From assembly GCF_947488135.1 (NCBI RefSeq), contig NZ_CANKYW010000005.1, forward strand, positions 124,001 to 188,000: a stretch of DNA of 64,000 nucleotides. Direction: 5' to 3'. Positions within the stretch are counted from its first letter, which is position 1. Every line of letters starts with the position of its first letter. The position numbers and the translations under genes are program-made. The notes beneath the pieces are model-generated. The model made no database searches. It was not told the origin of the DNA and saw nothing but the letters and a program-made list of their open reading frames with translations. Of the stretch, positions 20,761 through 29,603 are shown piece by piece. Source of the DNA: an uncultured Marivita sp. GTDB taxonomy: Bacteria; Pseudomonadota; Alphaproteobacteria; Rhodobacterales; Rhodobacteraceae.

Positions 20761-21855
20761 CTACGCCGCCCAACCTAAAAGTGCCTTCGCCTCGTGCCGT
20801 TTCAACGTGTAGCGCGCCATCGGCCGATCGGCACGGTCAAGCGGAACATCCGGCAAAAGCCCGACGATCTCGTCCCGCGCATCTTCGTCAATAGTGTCGA
20901 GCGCGATCTGCCCCGGGTAAAGCGTTTCTGCCGCGCAGCCTTCCGCGAAAACGACGTGATGCGCGTCGCATAAGAAGTGCCAGTATTCGACCAATGGACG
21001 CGGTTCAGCAACGATGCTTTTGCCGTTGATGAGATGCTTGGCGGCAACCAGAACCTCGGCCTCGCCGAACATCAACTCGGCCTCCATTCCCCGGAGCAGC
21101 ATCCTGTGGTTCGGCGACACCCATAGGTCACGGACATTTTCGAGTGCGCCGCGCCGAATACGGATTGGCGTGTTGATCCCGTCGCCCGGGACAGTGACAC
21201 GTCCAATCCACCGGATCGGCTGAGGCCCCCGGTCAAGGGTCGTGACCAGATCGTCGACGCACAGGCTCTCGATGAACCGTGGTCCGCCTGGTGTTTCGAT
21301 CAAGGTGCCGGCCGCGAAGCAAATCACGATCAGCCCGTTGGCCACATCGGACGAAAACGCGCCATCGGCCGCTTCGCCGCCCGAAATATTGCCATCTTCA
21401 TCGAGGTCGATATCCTCGTTCGTTGGCACTTCCAAAGGACCGTTTTGCGCGGCCAGAGTGCCAAGAATATCCACCCCGGCAACCGCCGCCAGAGTCCCCA
21501 GAACCGGCGCGCCGCTGTCGCTCGACGTCAATCCGTCCGCCTCGAATTCCAGATAACGATCCCCCATGGATCGTCGGCCCATATCGATATCAGCGCTGCC
21601 GGAGTAGGTGTATTTGGGGACATCGTTGTAATAGTCCGACGCGTTGTCGTAGACGATGATCTGCGTGATGGTCGAATTGCCGGTCAGAACACCGTCGGCG
21701 GTCGCGCCATCGGCCACGAACACGATGATATCGTTATTCTCGAAAACGGCATCGCCACCACGGATCATGTACTCGCCGCCATTCGAGGCGTTCGAGTTTG
21801 CACGCGGGTCCCCGACGATGCTGAATCCGTTCAACAACAACGTGGTTGTTGCCAT
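20761..21855 (-). CDS. Hint (hedgehog/intein) domain protein
   Basis: A 364-residue protein. The N-terminal 170 residues are acidic, Gly/Asp/Thr-rich and repeat-like (YTYSGSADIDMG, DIDLDEDGNISGGEA), as in secreted calcium-binding adhesin-type proteins. The Hint domain starts at about residue 180 with CFAAGTLIETPGG and continues DDLVTTLDRGPQPIRWIG and SPNHRMLL, where Cys and His would drive self-processing. Similar stand-alone Hint proteins are common in Rhodobacteraceae and their role is not established. No signal peptide is visible. An inverted repeat lies upstream at 21904-21923. Confidence 0.85.
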   Translation of the reverse strand: MATTTLLLNGFSIVGDPRANSNASNGGEYMIRGGDAVFENNDIIVFVADGATADGVLTGNSTITQIIVYDNASDYYNDVPKYTYSGSADIDMGRRSMGDRYLEFEADGLTSSDSGAPVLGTLAAVAGVDILGTLAAQNGPLEVPTNEDIDLDEDGNISGGEAADGAFSSDVANGLIVICFAAGTLIETPGGPRFIESLCVDDLVTTLDRGPQPIRWIGRVTVPGDGINTPIRIRRGALENVRDLWVSPNHRMLLRGMEAELMFGEAEVLVAAKHLINGKSIVAEPRPLVEYWHFLCDAHHVVFAEGCAAETLYPGQIALDTIDEDARDEIVGLLPDVPLDRADRPMARYTLKRHEAKALLGWAA

Positions 21856-21903
21856 GTTTGCTCTGCCTCTCGGGGTCTGACGCCCCTTTTCTGAATTTCG
21901 ATA

Positions 21904-21923
21904 AGCTTACCTCTGGGTAAGCT
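21904..21923. promoter_or_regulatory. Inverted repeat upstream of the Hint gene
   Basis: AGCTTACC, TCTG, GGTAAGCT is a perfect 8-bp inverted repeat about 50 bp before the Hint gene start. It could be an operator or a leader hairpin. The rest of the roughly 240-bp gap to the rightward aminotransferase gene shows nothing I can name. Confidence 0.45.
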
Positions 21924-22099
21924 CTTCGGTCAATCATTCACCAATCGAAAACAAGATGTTGTGTCTTTTGACGTCGATCCATCTAACCTGTCACCCCGTA
22001 CCGTTGTGCCGCAAGAGGTCCGCGACCTTTTGAACCGAACTAGGCTTTGCCAATCTTTCGCCACCGCGTTACCCAAGATGAAACTCACGGAGGTTGCCC

Positions 22100-23224
22100 A
22101 TGGCTTTGCTCGAAACGATAGACCCGAACGGGCTCGAAGAATTTTCGGTCGTCTTCACCGACCGCTCGCTCAACCATATGTCGGCCACGTTTCAAAAGGT
22201 AATGACCGACATCTCAGGGATGCTGAAGGACGTCTACAAGGCCGACGCGGTGGTCCTTGTCCCGGGTGGCGGAAGCTACGGGATGGAGGCGGTGGCGCGC
22301 CAGTTCGGGCAGGGGGCCAAGACCCTCATCGTGCGCAACGGCTGGTTTTCCTACCGCTGGACACAGATCTTCGAAGCGGGCGGCTTCGGCGGTGACACCG
22401 TGGTGATGAAGGCGCGCCAGACCGGGAACGAGGTCTTCGCCCCCTTCGCGCCAGCACCCATCGACGAGGTGATGGCGCGCATTCGGGAGGAAAAACCAGA
22501 TATCGTCTTCGCACCCCATGTGGAGACCAGTGCCGGGATCATCCTGCCCGACGACTATGTCACTGCGCTGGCCGCCGTCGCGCACGAGGTCGGCGCGCTG
22601 ATGGTGCTGGACTGTATCGCGTCCGGCTGTGCCTGGGTGGACATGAAGGCCACAGGCGTCGACGTGTTGATCTCGGCCCCGCAAAAGGGCTGGTCCGCGA
22701 CGCCCTGCGCGGGCCTCGTGATGCTGTCCGACCGCGCCGTGAAACGGATGGAGGAGACCACCTCCAACAGCTTTGCCACCGATCTCAAGAAGTGGCACCA
22801 GATCATGATGGCCTACGAAAATGGCGGCCACGCCTATCACGCGACCTTGCCCACAGACGGGCTGCGGGCCTTTCGCGATACGATGCTGGAAACCCGCGAT
22901 TACGGGTTCGAGAAACTGAAAGACGCGCAATGGGCGCTCGGCTCCCGCGTGCGTGCGCTTCTCGCGGAAAAGGGCGTCCGGTCCGTCGCGGCTGACGGCT
23001 TCGGCGCGCCCGGTGTCGTGGTCAGCTACACGCAAGACCCCGAGGTCCAATCCGGCCGCGCCTTCGCCGCGCGCGGAATGCAGATCGCCGCCGGGGTGCC
23101 GCTGCAATGCGACGAACCGCCCGAATTTAGCACCTTCCGGCTCGGTCTCTTCGGTCTTGACAAGCTTTATGACGTCGACGGCACCGTGGCGCGCCTCAAG
23201 CGCGTGCTGGACGAGGTGCTTTGA
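22100..23224 (+). CDS. Class V aminotransferase (alanine-glyoxylate/serine-pyruvate type)
   Basis: A 374-residue PLP enzyme. The PLP Lys lies in ISAPQKGWSATPCAG, preceded by the cofactor Asp region LMVLDCIASGCAW; the phosphate-binding PGGGSYGMEAVAR is near the N-terminus. It groups with serine-pyruvate/alanine-glyoxylate aminotransferases, which link glyoxylate and amino acid metabolism; exact substrates are not certain. The ATG at 22100 follows GGAGG with a 7-bp gap. A strong terminator follows about 50 bp after the stop, so the gene is monocistronic. Confidence 0.88.
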   Translation: MALLETIDPNGLEEFSVVFTDRSLNHMSATFQKVMTDISGMLKDVYKADAVVLVPGGGSYGMEAVARQFGQGAKTLIVRNGWFSYRWTQIFEAGGFGGDTVVMKARQTGNEVFAPFAPAPIDEVMARIREEKPDIVFAPHVETSAGIILPDDYVTALAAVAHEVGALMVLDCIASGCAWVDMKATGVDVLISAPQKGWSATPCAGLVMLSDRAVKRMEETTSNSFATDLKKWHQIMMAYENGGHAYHATLPTDGLRAFRDTMLETRDYGFEKLKDAQWALGSRVRALLAEKGVRSVAADGFGAPGVVVSYTQDPEVQSGRAFAARGMQIAAGVPLQCDEPPEFSTFRLGLFGLDKLYDVDGTVARLKRVLDEVL

Positions 23225-23273
23225 CCCACCGCTGCACCGGGACCGAACCGGAGAAGACGCGTATATGAAAAGA

Positions 23274-23316
23274 GAAGAAGCCGGGGAGCGCGCACCATCC
23301 CCGGCTTCTTCTTTTT
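23274..23316 (+). terminator. Strong rho-independent terminator
   Basis: GAAGAAGCCGGGGA and TCCCCGGCTTCTTC form a perfect 14-bp stem around a 10-nt loop, followed by TTTTT. It ends the aminotransferase transcript. The matching A-rich left side means it could also act on the convergent J-domain transcript. Confidence 0.93.
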
Positions 23317-23398
23317 GAAAATATGCAAAAGCAACGTCGTCTCGTGCGCTTCATTTGTGGGACAACGCAGGGCGGCCAGGTTTCGCCCGCCCGAACCC

Positions 23399-24031
23399 CT
23401 ATTTGAAGTTCCGGCTGTCCTTGATCTGATCCCAGGCCCAAACGACCTGTTGCAACTGCTCTTCCTGGCTGCGGTCGCCGCCGTTCATGTCCGGGTGCAG
23501 CACCTTGATCAGCGCCTTGTAAGCCTTGCGCACCTCGGCCTTGGTCCAGTGGTCCTTGGCTTCGAGGATCTCCATCGCCCGTCGTTCGGTCGGGGGCAGC
23601 CGCTTCGTGTAGCCGCCGGTGCTGCCGTTGCGCCCCGGGTTGCGTGTCGCGTTATCGCCCAGCACCTGGTGCGGGTCCTCGATGCCCAGCCGTGCCCAGG
23701 CCTTGGCCTCGGGGTCGCGCCAATCCTTCGTGCGCCGCTCCCAGACCTTATCCGAGCTCGTCTGCGCGTTCATCTCCGCTTCGGTCTTGCCGTCGAAGAA
23801 GTTCCACTTGTTGTTGTACTCGCGCACGTGCTCCTGGCAGAACCAGTAAAAATCATCGAGCACGTCCGGCGCTTTCGGCGCACGGAACTTCCCCGCTTCC
23901 TCGCAGCCCTCGTGATCGCACACGCGGGTCGAGGTCTCGGATGCGCCTGACATGCCCCGTCGGCCACGGGGGTTCTTCTTCTTCGCCGATTTGATCGACA
24001 TATCGAAACCGAATGGATCTGATTTGCTCAT
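23399..24031 (-). CDS. C-terminal J-domain protein (DnaJ-like)
   Basis: A 210-residue protein. The J domain is C-terminal (about residues 150-210) and retains the HPD motif in ALIKVLHPDMNGGDRSQEEQ, which stimulates an Hsp70 ATPase. The N-terminal part carries CDHEGCEEAGKFRAPKAP and FYWFCQEHVREYN, a possible Cys/His metal site. There is no G/F or zinc-finger DnaJ region, so it is a specialised co-chaperone rather than DnaJ. It starts 74 bp from the divergent bolA gene. Confidence 0.88.
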   Translation of the reverse strand: MSKSDPFGFDMSIKSAKKKNPRGRRGMSGASETSTRVCDHEGCEEAGKFRAPKAPDVLDDFYWFCQEHVREYNNKWNFFDGKTEAEMNAQTSSDKVWERRTKDWRDPEAKAWARLGIEDPHQVLGDNATRNPGRNGSTGGYTKRLPPTERRAMEILEAKDHWTKAEVRKAYKALIKVLHPDMNGGDRSQEEQLQQVVWAWDQIKDSRNFK

Positions 24032-24105
24032 AACCTGCCCTTTTCGACTCGGAGGCAACACTCTAGACCAAAACGCGACAGAGGTAAGGTGCAGGACGCG
24101 AAAAA

Positions 24106-24363
24106 ATGACCCGAACGGAACAGATCGAAACACGTCTGCGCGAGGCATTGACCCCACGCGAACTTACCGTGCGCGACGAGAGCGAGGCGCATCGCGGCCA
24201 TTCCGGCTATCAGGAGGGCGGCGAAAGCCATTTTCACGTGATCATCCGTGCCGACGCTTTTGCCGGTCAGTCCCGAATTGCGCGTCACCGCATGGTGCAC
24301 AAGGCGCTTGGCCCTGACCTGGTGGCGGCCATCCACGCACTGTCGATGGATCTCGGAGAGTAG
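24106..24363 (+). CDS. BolA family protein
   Basis: An 85-residue BolA protein with the family core SEAHRGHSGYQEGGESHFHV and the conserved His in ARHRMVHKALG. BolA proteins partner with monothiol glutaredoxins in iron-sulfur or iron handling and can bind DNA. It is divergent from the J-domain gene. The length fits the BolA/YrbA class; I leave the exact subgroup open. Confidence 0.92.
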   Translation: MTRTEQIETRLREALTPRELTVRDESEAHRGHSGYQEGGESHFHVIIRADAFAGQSRIARHRMVHKALGPDLVAAIHALSMDLGE

Positions 24364-24388
24364 GTCGGGGTTCAGCCCGGCCTTTGCT

Positions 24389-24802
24389 TCACGCGGGCCG
24401 CGTCTCTTCGCTGCCTTCCTCGAACTCCGGCTGCTTGTCCGGCTCGGGCGCCGCTTCGGCCACGCCGTCGCCCTCGGGCACCGCCGCTGTCACGGCGGGC
24501 GCTTTCGTCAGAACCGGCTCGACCCGCGCAGGCACGGCTTCGGGAATCGTGTCTTCGGCCTCCGCGATGGCCCGGCGAAACACCAGCAAGGTGCGCCAAT
24601 GTGTCTCCGACCCGGTCAACCCGACCCGCTCCTGCGACGGCAAAACGTCCGAGCGCTGATACTCCCAGCCATCGGCGGCAAGCGCGTTGATCGCCTGTTC
24701 CACGCCCAACGCAAACCGCGCCTCGGGCGTCTTGACGCCCTTGGCTTTGATCCCCTTCACCGGGGCCGGAACAACCTTGTATTCGTACACGCCCCTGCTC
24801 AC
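24389..24802 (-). CDS. DUF4177 domain protein
   Basis: A 137-residue protein. The first 75 residues match DUF4177 ([20 protein letters not shown], then [15 protein letters not shown]), a small alpha/beta domain of unknown function. The C-terminal 55 residues are Ala/Pro/Glu-rich and probably disordered. Its start overlaps the gatB stop by ATGA (24799-24802), so it is translated with gatB. Confidence 0.8.
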   Translation of the reverse strand: MSRGVYEYKVVPAPVKGIKAKGVKTPEARFALGVEQAINALAADGWEYQRSDVLPSQERVGLTGSETHWRTLLVFRRAIAEAEDTIPEAVPARVEPVLTKAPAVTAAVPEGDGVAEAAPEPDKQPEFEEGSEETRPA

Positions 24803-26313
24803 AGCCCTAGCTTCGCCGTCACGATCTGGTTGACCGCCGCCGGATTGGCCTTGCCGCCCGTGGCCTTCATCACCTGACCCACGAACCAGCCCGCAAGCTT
24901 CGGGTTTTGCTGGGCTTTCTCCACCTGTGCCGGGTTGGCCGCGATAATCTCATCGACCGCTTTCTCAATCGCGCCGGTGTCCGTGACCTGTTTCATGCCG
25001 CGCGCCTCGACGATCTCTGCCGGGTCGCCCCCTTCGGTGTAGACGATCTCGAACAGGTCCTTGGCGATCTTGCCCGAGATGTCGCCCTTCTTGATCAGCG
25101 CAATGATACCAGCCAGTTGCGCGGGCGAGACCGGGCTTTCCGTGATGTCGTGGTCTTCCTTCTTCAACCGACCGAACAACTCGTTGATGACCCAATTCGC
25201 CGCCAGCTTGCCGTCGCCACAGCCCGCGACCACCTCTTCGAAATATCCGGCATTCGCCGTGTCCGCCGTGAGCACGTCGGCATCGTATTCGGACAGGCCA
25301 AACTCCTTGACGAAGCGGGCTTTCTTCTCGTCCGGGAGTTCCGGCAGATTGGCGGCGATATCGTCCACCCACGCCTGTTCGATCTCCAGCGGAAGCAGGT
25401 CCGGGCAGGGGAAGTAGCGGTAATCATGCGCTTCTTCCTTGGACCGCATCGACCGCGTTTCGTTCTTGTCCGGATCGTAAAGGCGGGTTTCTTGGTCGAT
25501 CTTTCCGCCCGCTTCCAGGATACCGATCTGACGGCGCGCTTCGTAATCAATCGCCATCTGGATGAACCGCATGGAGTTCATGTTCTTGATCTCGCAACGT
25601 GTGCCGAGATGCGAGAAATCCTGAGTTTCCTGATACTTCTCATAAGTACCGGGACGACAGACCGACACGTTCACGTCCGCGCGAAGGTTACCGTTCTGCA
25701 TGTTTCCGTCACACGTCCCCAGATACCGCAGGATCTGACGCAGCTTCACCACGTAGGCCGCCGCTTCCTCGGGTCCGCGAATGTCGGGGCGGCTGACGAT
25801 TTCCATCAGCGCCACGCCCGTGCGGTTGAGATCCACGAAAGACATGGACGGGTCCATATCATGGATCGACTTGCCTGCATCCTGTTCGATATGGATCCGT
25901 TCGATCCGCACGCGCCGCGCGATGCCGGGTTCCATGTCGACGATCACCTCGCCCTCGCCCACGATGGGGTGATACAGCTGGCTGATTTGGTAGCCTTGCG
26001 GCAAATCTGGGTAAAAATAATTCTTGCGATCAAACGCGCTGACAAGATTGATCTGCGCCTTAAGCCCAAGCCCCGTGCGCACCGCCTGTTCAACGCAGAA
26101 TTCGTTGATGACCGGCAGCATCCCCGGCATGGCGGCATCCACGAAGGACACGTTGGAATTGGGTTCGGCCCCGAATTGCGTCGACGCGCCCGAGAACAGC
26201 TTGGCCTTGGAGGCGATCTGTGCGTGCACCTCCATGCCAATGACCAGTTCCCAATCATGCTTGGCGCCGGCGATCACCTTGGGTTTCGGGGCTTCGAAGG
26301 TCAGGTCCAGCAT
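24799..26313 (-). CDS. gatB: Asp-tRNA(Asn)/Glu-tRNA(Gln) amidotransferase subunit B
   Basis: A 504-residue subunit of the GatCAB amidotransferase that converts Glu-tRNA(Gln) to Gln-tRNA(Gln), and Asp-tRNA(Asn) where needed. The N-terminal kinase-like domain has [20 protein letters not shown] and [20 protein letters not shown]; the C-terminal YqeY-like domain ends with [20 protein letters not shown]. gatA and gatC are not in this window, so the subunit genes are dispersed. The DUF4177 gene is coupled downstream. Confidence 0.97.
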   Translation of the reverse strand: MLDLTFEAPKPKVIAGAKHDWELVIGMEVHAQIASKAKLFSGASTQFGAEPNSNVSFVDAAMPGMLPVINEFCVEQAVRTGLGLKAQINLVSAFDRKNYFYPDLPQGYQISQLYHPIVGEGEVIVDMEPGIARRVRIERIHIEQDAGKSIHDMDPSMSFVDLNRTGVALMEIVSRPDIRGPEEAAAYVVKLRQILRYLGTCDGNMQNGNLRADVNVSVCRPGTYEKYQETQDFSHLGTRCEIKNMNSMRFIQMAIDYEARRQIGILEAGGKIDQETRLYDPDKNETRSMRSKEEAHDYRYFPCPDLLPLEIEQAWVDDIAANLPELPDEKKARFVKEFGLSEYDADVLTADTANAGYFEEVVAGCGDGKLAANWVINELFGRLKKEDHDITESPVSPAQLAGIIALIKKGDISGKIAKDLFEIVYTEGGDPAEIVEARGMKQVTDTGAIEKAVDEIIAANPAQVEKAQQNPKLAGWFVGQVMKATGGKANPAAVNQIVTAKLGL

Positions 26314-26382
26314 GGCAAATCCTCTTGGCGTGAACGCCGCGTGGAATACGCCAGAGGGGGGCAGGGGGCAAGGGGGCGCGGT

Positions 26383-27585
26383 CTACTCCTTGATTGCACC
26401 GGGGGCGGTCACAGGGGGAAGACCCTGGGCGTGACGCGCCAGCGCCGCCGACGCGCGCTGGCGTCCTTTGGTCAGCCGATCCTGGTCGTCCAACCGCGCG
26501 GCCCAGACACCCTTTGCCGCGTACCAGACGCGCGGGTGGATTTCCTTCAGGTGATTGGTGACGATCCAATCGAAACAGTCCGCAATCTGCGCGCGGGCTT
26601 CGAGATTGACGCCGGTCGGCTCCAACGCCGTGCCGGTGTAGGCGGCGAAGACATTGGCGGTGTGCTGGTCGTTCTGCCGCGCAAAGATGTCGCGCAGGCC
26701 CTGACAGAAAAGGTCGGCGTCCAGCAAGGCGAAGGCCTCGCTATCCACGCTGAGCGCGTCCATGTAGGTCCAGGTATAGCCACCCGCATCCCAGATATCC
26801 GCCGTGCGTTCCATCGTGCGCCGGGCTTCGTGTTCGAGGCGCTGATAGCTGCCGAACCAGCGGGGCAGCATGTGGTTGCCGAGCGCCCGCATGTATTTGG
26901 CGACGCGCGGAGCGAGGTCGATCAGGTCTTCGTAATCGTCGCTTGCCCGCGTGCGGGGACGCGTCTCGGCGGCAAGCAGCGCACAGCGCACGGCGGCGAG
27001 CATCGGCGAATCCAGTTCGAACGCGTCATAGCGGTCGATCAGGTCTCCGGCGCTTTTGAAGTGACGGAAGAACGCGGCGCGATGCGCGGGCGGGATGTCC
27101 TGCCGCCAGCCCTCGCCGCGCCAGGCCCAGCCGATGTCGATATGCGCGCTGGCCACCACGTAGGCGACGCCGTGATCATCGCCCGTCTCGTCGAGCACAA
27201 GCTGCATGTCGTTCATGATCGATGCGGCGCCCAGTTCATCCCCCGATGCCACCGCGCGGGATGCGGCCGTCACCGCGTCGGCACGGGCACCCTCGGCAAG
27301 GATTTCGGCCTCGGGTACGCCGCCGGGGGTCATGGCGCGTTCTGCATCGGCGCTGCGGATGCGATCGCCCAGGGTGCCCCAGGCATCCTGACGCGCAAGG
27401 TAAAGACCGGCCTCGAACAGCGCGTGGTGCAAATCTTCCTCCTCGCTCGATGTAGCGACCGGAAGCTTGAGCTTGCTCGACGGTTTCAGCGCCTCGACAT
27501 TGAGAACGGACCCCGACGGCTCCGTCGCGTCGGCGGCGTTTCGGGCTTTGCGGATCAGGGTCGTCAGGTTTTCCAGAACGGGCAT
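26383..27585 (-). CDS. Conserved hypothetical protein (400 aa)
   Basis: I do not recognise this family. The 400-residue protein is largely helical and soluble by inspection, with no signal peptide or membrane segment. Notable stretches are SAHIDIGWAWRGEGWRQDIP, ALGNHMLPRWFGSYQRLEHE and DAGGYTWTYMDAL, which are rich in Trp and His. It starts MPVLENLTTLIRKARNAADA and is leftward, 69 bp upstream of gatB, so the two may share a promoter. Codon use matches the neighbours. Confidence 0.75.
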   Translation of the reverse strand: MPVLENLTTLIRKARNAADATEPSGSVLNVEALKPSSKLKLPVATSSEEEDLHHALFEAGLYLARQDAWGTLGDRIRSADAERAMTPGGVPEAEILAEGARADAVTAASRAVASGDELGAASIMNDMQLVLDETGDDHGVAYVVASAHIDIGWAWRGEGWRQDIPPAHRAAFFRHFKSAGDLIDRYDAFELDSPMLAAVRCALLAAETRPRTRASDDYEDLIDLAPRVAKYMRALGNHMLPRWFGSYQRLEHEARRTMERTADIWDAGGYTWTYMDALSVDSEAFALLDADLFCQGLRDIFARQNDQHTANVFAAYTGTALEPTGVNLEARAQIADCFDWIVTNHLKEIHPRVWYAAKGVWAARLDDQDRLTKGRQRASAALARHAQGLPPVTAPGAIKE

Positions 27586-27831
27586 CGGATCGGCCTTCGT
27601 TTGGTCCGGCGCAGGGGCCGGACGGTGAATTTCGGTCCCACCAGAAATGCCTGAAAAACGTGTCGCAAATCGGGCGCCAAAACGATCTCGCAGCGGTAAT
27701 CCGGGGGCGGTCGGACCCCGGTGATCAGGTTTCCGCCCAAATCCCTAAAATCGCGCGGAAAGCCGCCCATCCGGTACACCTTGCCCGATTTGGCGTTGAT
27801 TTTCGGCGAAAAACCAGAAAAACACCTGCGG

Positions 27832-28551
27832 ATGTCGCGCTGGGGGATCATAGGCGTGGCGGTGCTTGCGCTTGGCCTTGCCGGGTCTGTCTCTGCGACA
27901 CCTGCCACAGTGGTTGACGGATCGTCAACGAATGCGCTGACCGTGTCGCTCAGGCCGGTCGCGCGGAACTACACACCTCTTCCCGATATGCGTTGGAGCC
28001 ACCGGCGCGAAGCCGATCGCTGGTCCCGTGCGGCCCTAACCGCTCTGCGCAGCCATGCCAGCGCGCTGCCGCGCACGGTGCCCAAGGATATCGGTGACTG
28101 GTGCCCCGCCTACGCGACGAACGACACATCCGCACGCGAGGCGTTCTGGATCGGCCTTCTGTCGACACTGGCCAAGCACGAAAGCACATTCCGCCCCACG
28201 GCAGTGGGCGGCGGTGGCAAATGGTACGGCCTGCTTCAGATATTGCCCGCGACAGCACGTGGATACAGGTGCAACGCAACCTCGCGGGACGGTCTCAAGA
28301 ACGGGGCCGCCAACCTGCAATGCGCCTTGCGCATCATGGCCGTGACCGTTCCGCGCGATGGCGTGGTTTCCCACAACATGCGCGGCGTGGCCGCTGATTG
28401 GGGACCGTTTCACAGCCGTGCGAAACGCACAGACATGATGAAGTGGATGCGTAAGCAGCCCTATTGTGCAGGGCTGTCGCGATCTTTACGCCCGGTTGCC
28501 CGGCCCGACGTCTCTCAGTGGGACGAGGTCTTTTCGACCCGCGGCGACTAG
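27832..28551 (+). CDS. Lytic transglycosylase-like (SLT domain) protein
   Basis: A 239-residue exported protein with signal peptide MSRWGIIGVAVLALGLAGSV. The SLT-like domain spans about residues 95-190: TLAKHESTFRPTAVGGGGKW holds the presumed catalytic Glu, followed by YGLLQILPATARGYRC, the GLLQ motif of goose-lysozyme-type transglycosylases. It probably cleaves peptidoglycan in the periplasm. The ORF can be extended to 27721, but the signal peptide fits the ATG at 27832. Its last 4 bp overlap the convergent acyltransferase gene. Confidence 0.83.
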   Translation: MSRWGIIGVAVLALGLAGSVSATPATVVDGSSTNALTVSLRPVARNYTPLPDMRWSHRREADRWSRAALTALRSHASALPRTVPKDIGDWCPAYATNDTSAREAFWIGLLSTLAKHESTFRPTAVGGGGKWYGLLQILPATARGYRCNATSRDGLKNGAANLQCALRIMAVTVPRDGVVSHNMRGVAADWGPFHSRAKRTDMMKWMRKQPYCAGLSRSLRPVARPDVSQWDEVFSTRGD

Positions 28552-29408
28552 GCCCGACGCGCCGGAAAGCGGGACGCGGCCAAAAGCGATACGCCCTGTT
28601 TCTGTGGCTCCCCCAAGGCGAGCGTTGCGCGACGCAGCAATTCGATCCCATCCTCCGAATTCTCAGGCAAGGCCTTGGGCGAAATCGGCTCTCCGACGCG
28701 GATATCGTAGGGTTGGCGGTGCTTGTTCAGTGTTTCGTGGAACAGAGTAATGTCGCGCAGCGTCGGATGGATCGCATCGAACAAATAGAACAGCGCGGAA
28801 TTGCGGGCCTGAAGGTGGATCGGGATCACCGGCAGATCGAATTTCCGCGCCAGCATCGCGGCCGACGCCATCCACGGCCGTTCATGAAGCCGCACGCCCC
28901 GCCTTTTCGCCAGACGACCTGACGGGAAGATGACGCCCAGCCGATCGTTCTTAACCGCATTCCGCGCGTAAACCATTGTTTCGCGCGTCTTGGCGTGGCT
29001 GCGACGATCCTTGCGCCATTCGACCGGCGCGATGATGTCGCTCATCTGGGGCATCACCTTGAGAATGTCGTGATTCGCGAAATAATAGGCATCACGCCGG
29101 ACGGATCGAAGCAATCCATGCAGGATGATTCCGTCCGCGATCCCGGTGGGATGGTTCGCAACGACAAGCGCGGCGCCATGACGTGGGATGTGCCCCAGAC
29201 CGGACACGGTGACATGCTTGGCAAGCCGATCGGCCATGATATCCATGATTTCAAGGGCAGACAGGGTGCCGATCTCTTCGGCCAGCTTCACGGTTCGGTT
29301 GTAGCCGAGAAGCGTGTCCAGCACGGGCCGGGCCGCGAAGGCCCCGGGCGTGTTGCGGAATAGCCAGGGCGCACGATCCTGGATCAGCGGGTCTATCCGG
29401 TCTTTCAT
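28548..29408 (-). CDS. PlsC-like lysophospholipid acyltransferase
   Basis: A 286-residue predicted membrane-associated acyltransferase. The PlsC fold shows ALVVANHPTGIADGIILHGL, LGVIFPSGRLAKR and FDLPVIPIHLQARNS. The usual HX4D catalytic motif appears as HPTGIAD, with five residues between His and Asp, so it belongs to a variant subgroup. It likely acylates a lysolipid or a related alcohol. The ATG at 29408 has AGGAG 8 bp upstream. An inverted repeat CCGGCAA-GTCG-TTGCCGG lies at 29534-29551 between it and pepN. Confidence 0.85.
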   Translation of the reverse strand: MKDRIDPLIQDRAPWLFRNTPGAFAARPVLDTLLGYNRTVKLAEEIGTLSALEIMDIMADRLAKHVTVSGLGHIPRHGAALVVANHPTGIADGIILHGLLRSVRRDAYYFANHDILKVMPQMSDIIAPVEWRKDRRSHAKTRETMVYARNAVKNDRLGVIFPSGRLAKRRGVRLHERPWMASAAMLARKFDLPVIPIHLQARNSALFYLFDAIHPTLRDITLFHETLNKHRQPYDIRVGEPISPKALPENSEDGIELLRRATLALGEPQKQGVSLLAASRFPARRA

Positions 29409-29533
29409 GCGGCAACTCCTGGCAGGCCAGCGTGACACCGGCATGACAAACGCATTGGATCCTGCGCCGGGGAACAAGTCATAATTCCGGAGCATACAGC
29501 TTTGCGCAATGTCACGCCACTTGTCGATCAACG

Positions 29534-29551
29534 CCGGCAAGTCGTTGCCGG
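29534..29551. repeat. Hairpin in the pepN-acyltransferase gap
   Basis: CCGGCAA, GTCG, TTGCCGG is a perfect 7-bp stem in the 195-bp gap downstream of pepN. On the plus strand a short T-run follows after CCCGA; on the minus strand none does. It may reduce read-through from pepN, but I cannot call it a clear intrinsic terminator. Confidence 0.5.
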
Positions 29552-29603
29552 TTCCCGATTTTTCGGATTCGGCGGCGTTTTATTCGCAGGGGTGTCGTAT
29601 CGG

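Noticed and set aside
24907-27654. Long open frame (915 codons) on the plus strand opposite gatB and the 400-aa hypothetical gene
   Set aside because: It is the antisense shadow of two real genes in GC-rich DNA, is rich in Arg/His/Gly/Pro, has no ribosome site and matches no family.
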